Assembly (NCBI GenBank): GCA_964020155.1
Contig: OZ026548.1
Coordinates: 1,713,897-1,777,896, forward strand
Length of the DNA: 64,000 nucleotides
Origin: Chondrilla cf. caribensis
Taxonomy: Eukaryota; Porifera; Demospongiae; Chondrillida; Chondrillidae
Direction: 5' to 3'
In this document: positions 63,330 through 64,000 of the stretch, in pieces
Layout of the letters: the number at the start of each line of letters is the position of its first letter
Numbering within the stretch: the stretch's first letter is position 1
Translations under genes and position numbers: made by a program
The notes under the pieces: generated by a model
Seen by the model: only the letters and a program-made list of their open reading frames with translations
The model's database searches: none
Told to the model about the DNA's origin: nothing

Positions 63330-64000
63330 ATGAGCACCTTGGAAGAGAAAGCAGGAGAATTCTCAGCCCTCTTGAGTTCACTGTCACAAGAAGTCAACGA
63401 GAAATTGAAAATTAACGCTAAAAATTTTGAAGAAACTCTTCTTGTTTCACTTTTCCCGAAAGCAACCTTAAATCCAGCTCACAATTTGTTCCTACCGATA
63501 GAACTATTCAACCCGTCCCGTAACTTAGCCATAGTATCGAGATGTCCGCAACGCTGTGCTGATATCTCTTTGGGGGATCTTACATACAACAATGACGTTT
63601 CGTCGGAGGATGTGCACGAAGAAGATATTGTCTGCCAGTTCTCTTTGGACAGGAAACTTCAAGCGAACGTCACCTCTGGACACCAAGAAAAGAGTGTGAA
63701 CTTGAAGGAGTACTATTGTTCAAAGCTAGTCCCGGACGTCTTATTTCAACCGTGTACGGAAGAAGAAGCGAGATTTGTTGTATCCCTCTTCAGTATTACA
63801 TCAAAGAGTGAAGTTCAGCTGCCCGATGTATTAGTCTTCACCAAATCTACTTGTGAAGATGATAAAGAGGACAAAGAACAATCGAATCTTTTCTTTTGCC
63901 GCTGTTTAGATTCATCTCAAATTCAGATGATACATGTTCGAACTTTATCTGATATGGTTCCTATAAGGCATATGCTCCAGCCCAAGGATAAGCGTCTGTC
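63330..64000 (+). CDS. Unrecognised protein, 5' part (open at window end)
   Basis: An uninterrupted frame of 223 codons starts at GCGCCATGAG and is still open at 64000. It begins MSTLEEKAGEFSALLSSLSQ, predicted helical, followed by a mixed segment with several Cys and acidic stretches (about 90-100 and 177-186). No signal peptide, membrane helix or known motif is visible. Length without stop, good initiation context, and a divergent promoter region shared with XBP1 (256 bp between start codons) support a real gene. I do not recognise the family. Confidence 0.75.
   Translation, partial: MSTLEEKAGEFSALLSSLSQEVNEKLKINAKNFEETLLVSLFPKATLNPAHNLFLPIELFNPSRNLAIVSRCPQRCADISLGDLTYNNDVSSEDVHEEDIVCQFSLDRKLQANVTSGHQEKSVNLKEYYCSKLVPDVLFQPCTEEEARFVVSLFSITSKSEVQLPDVLVFTKSTCEDDKEDKEQSNLFFCRCLDSSQIQMIHVRTLSDMVPIRHMLQPKDKRL

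Overview
The window is animal nuclear DNA. Genes are broken by short GT–AG introns, dinucleotide microsatellites are very dense, and the recognisable genes are typically metazoan: TCF25, AIP, TBL2, neuferricin (CYB5D2), KMT5A and an XBP1 that carries an IRE1-type unconventional intron. The lineage-specific multi-pass membrane protein family and a CARD-like exon suggest a non-bilaterian invertebrate, perhaps a sponge. That placement is an inference, not something the sequence proves. All gene models were built by hand from splice motifs, reading phase and recalled family resemblance; nothing was searched in a database.

Positions 1-34,600 are an accessory, tandemly duplicated region. A module is repeated with the same internal order: a minus-strand intronless gene for a nine-pass membrane protein (four copies), and a plus-strand multi-exon PPP-family Ser/Thr phosphatase-like gene (three copies). 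Two copies of the module also share a CARD-like exon and about 1.3 kb of other sequence. No copy contains the exon that should carry the first two metal-binding motifs of the phosphatase, and copy A is clearly a pseudogene. The membrane proteins keep their transmembrane and cytoplasmic parts almost constant, while the segments predicted to be extracellular vary, as in a diversifying receptor family.

Because the modules are paralogous, each acts as an empty-site control for the others. This delimits several mobile-element insertions exactly: a 596-bp element with perfect 89-bp inverted repeats and a 9-bp target duplication, TA-flanked Tc1/pogo-like elements, a 292-bp insertion with a 16-bp target duplication, and an intact-looking Ty3/gypsy retrotransposon (11,331-15,915) inserted in a degenerate satellite array.

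Positions 35,000-64,000 are a conventional gene-rich block: TCF25 (-, 23 exons), an intronless NERD-like gene (+), AIP (-) and TBL2 (+) head to head, neuferricin (+), KMT5A (-), XBP1 (-), and the 5' part of an unrecognised gene (+) running off the end. Introns hold (CA)n tracts, GTAC/TACGTA palindromes, minisatellites and MITEs. XBP1 is the most informative gene: two 7-nt-loop hairpins flank a 23-nt intron whose removal switches the C-terminal reading frame, and its upstream region carries ERSE-like and UPRE-like sites.
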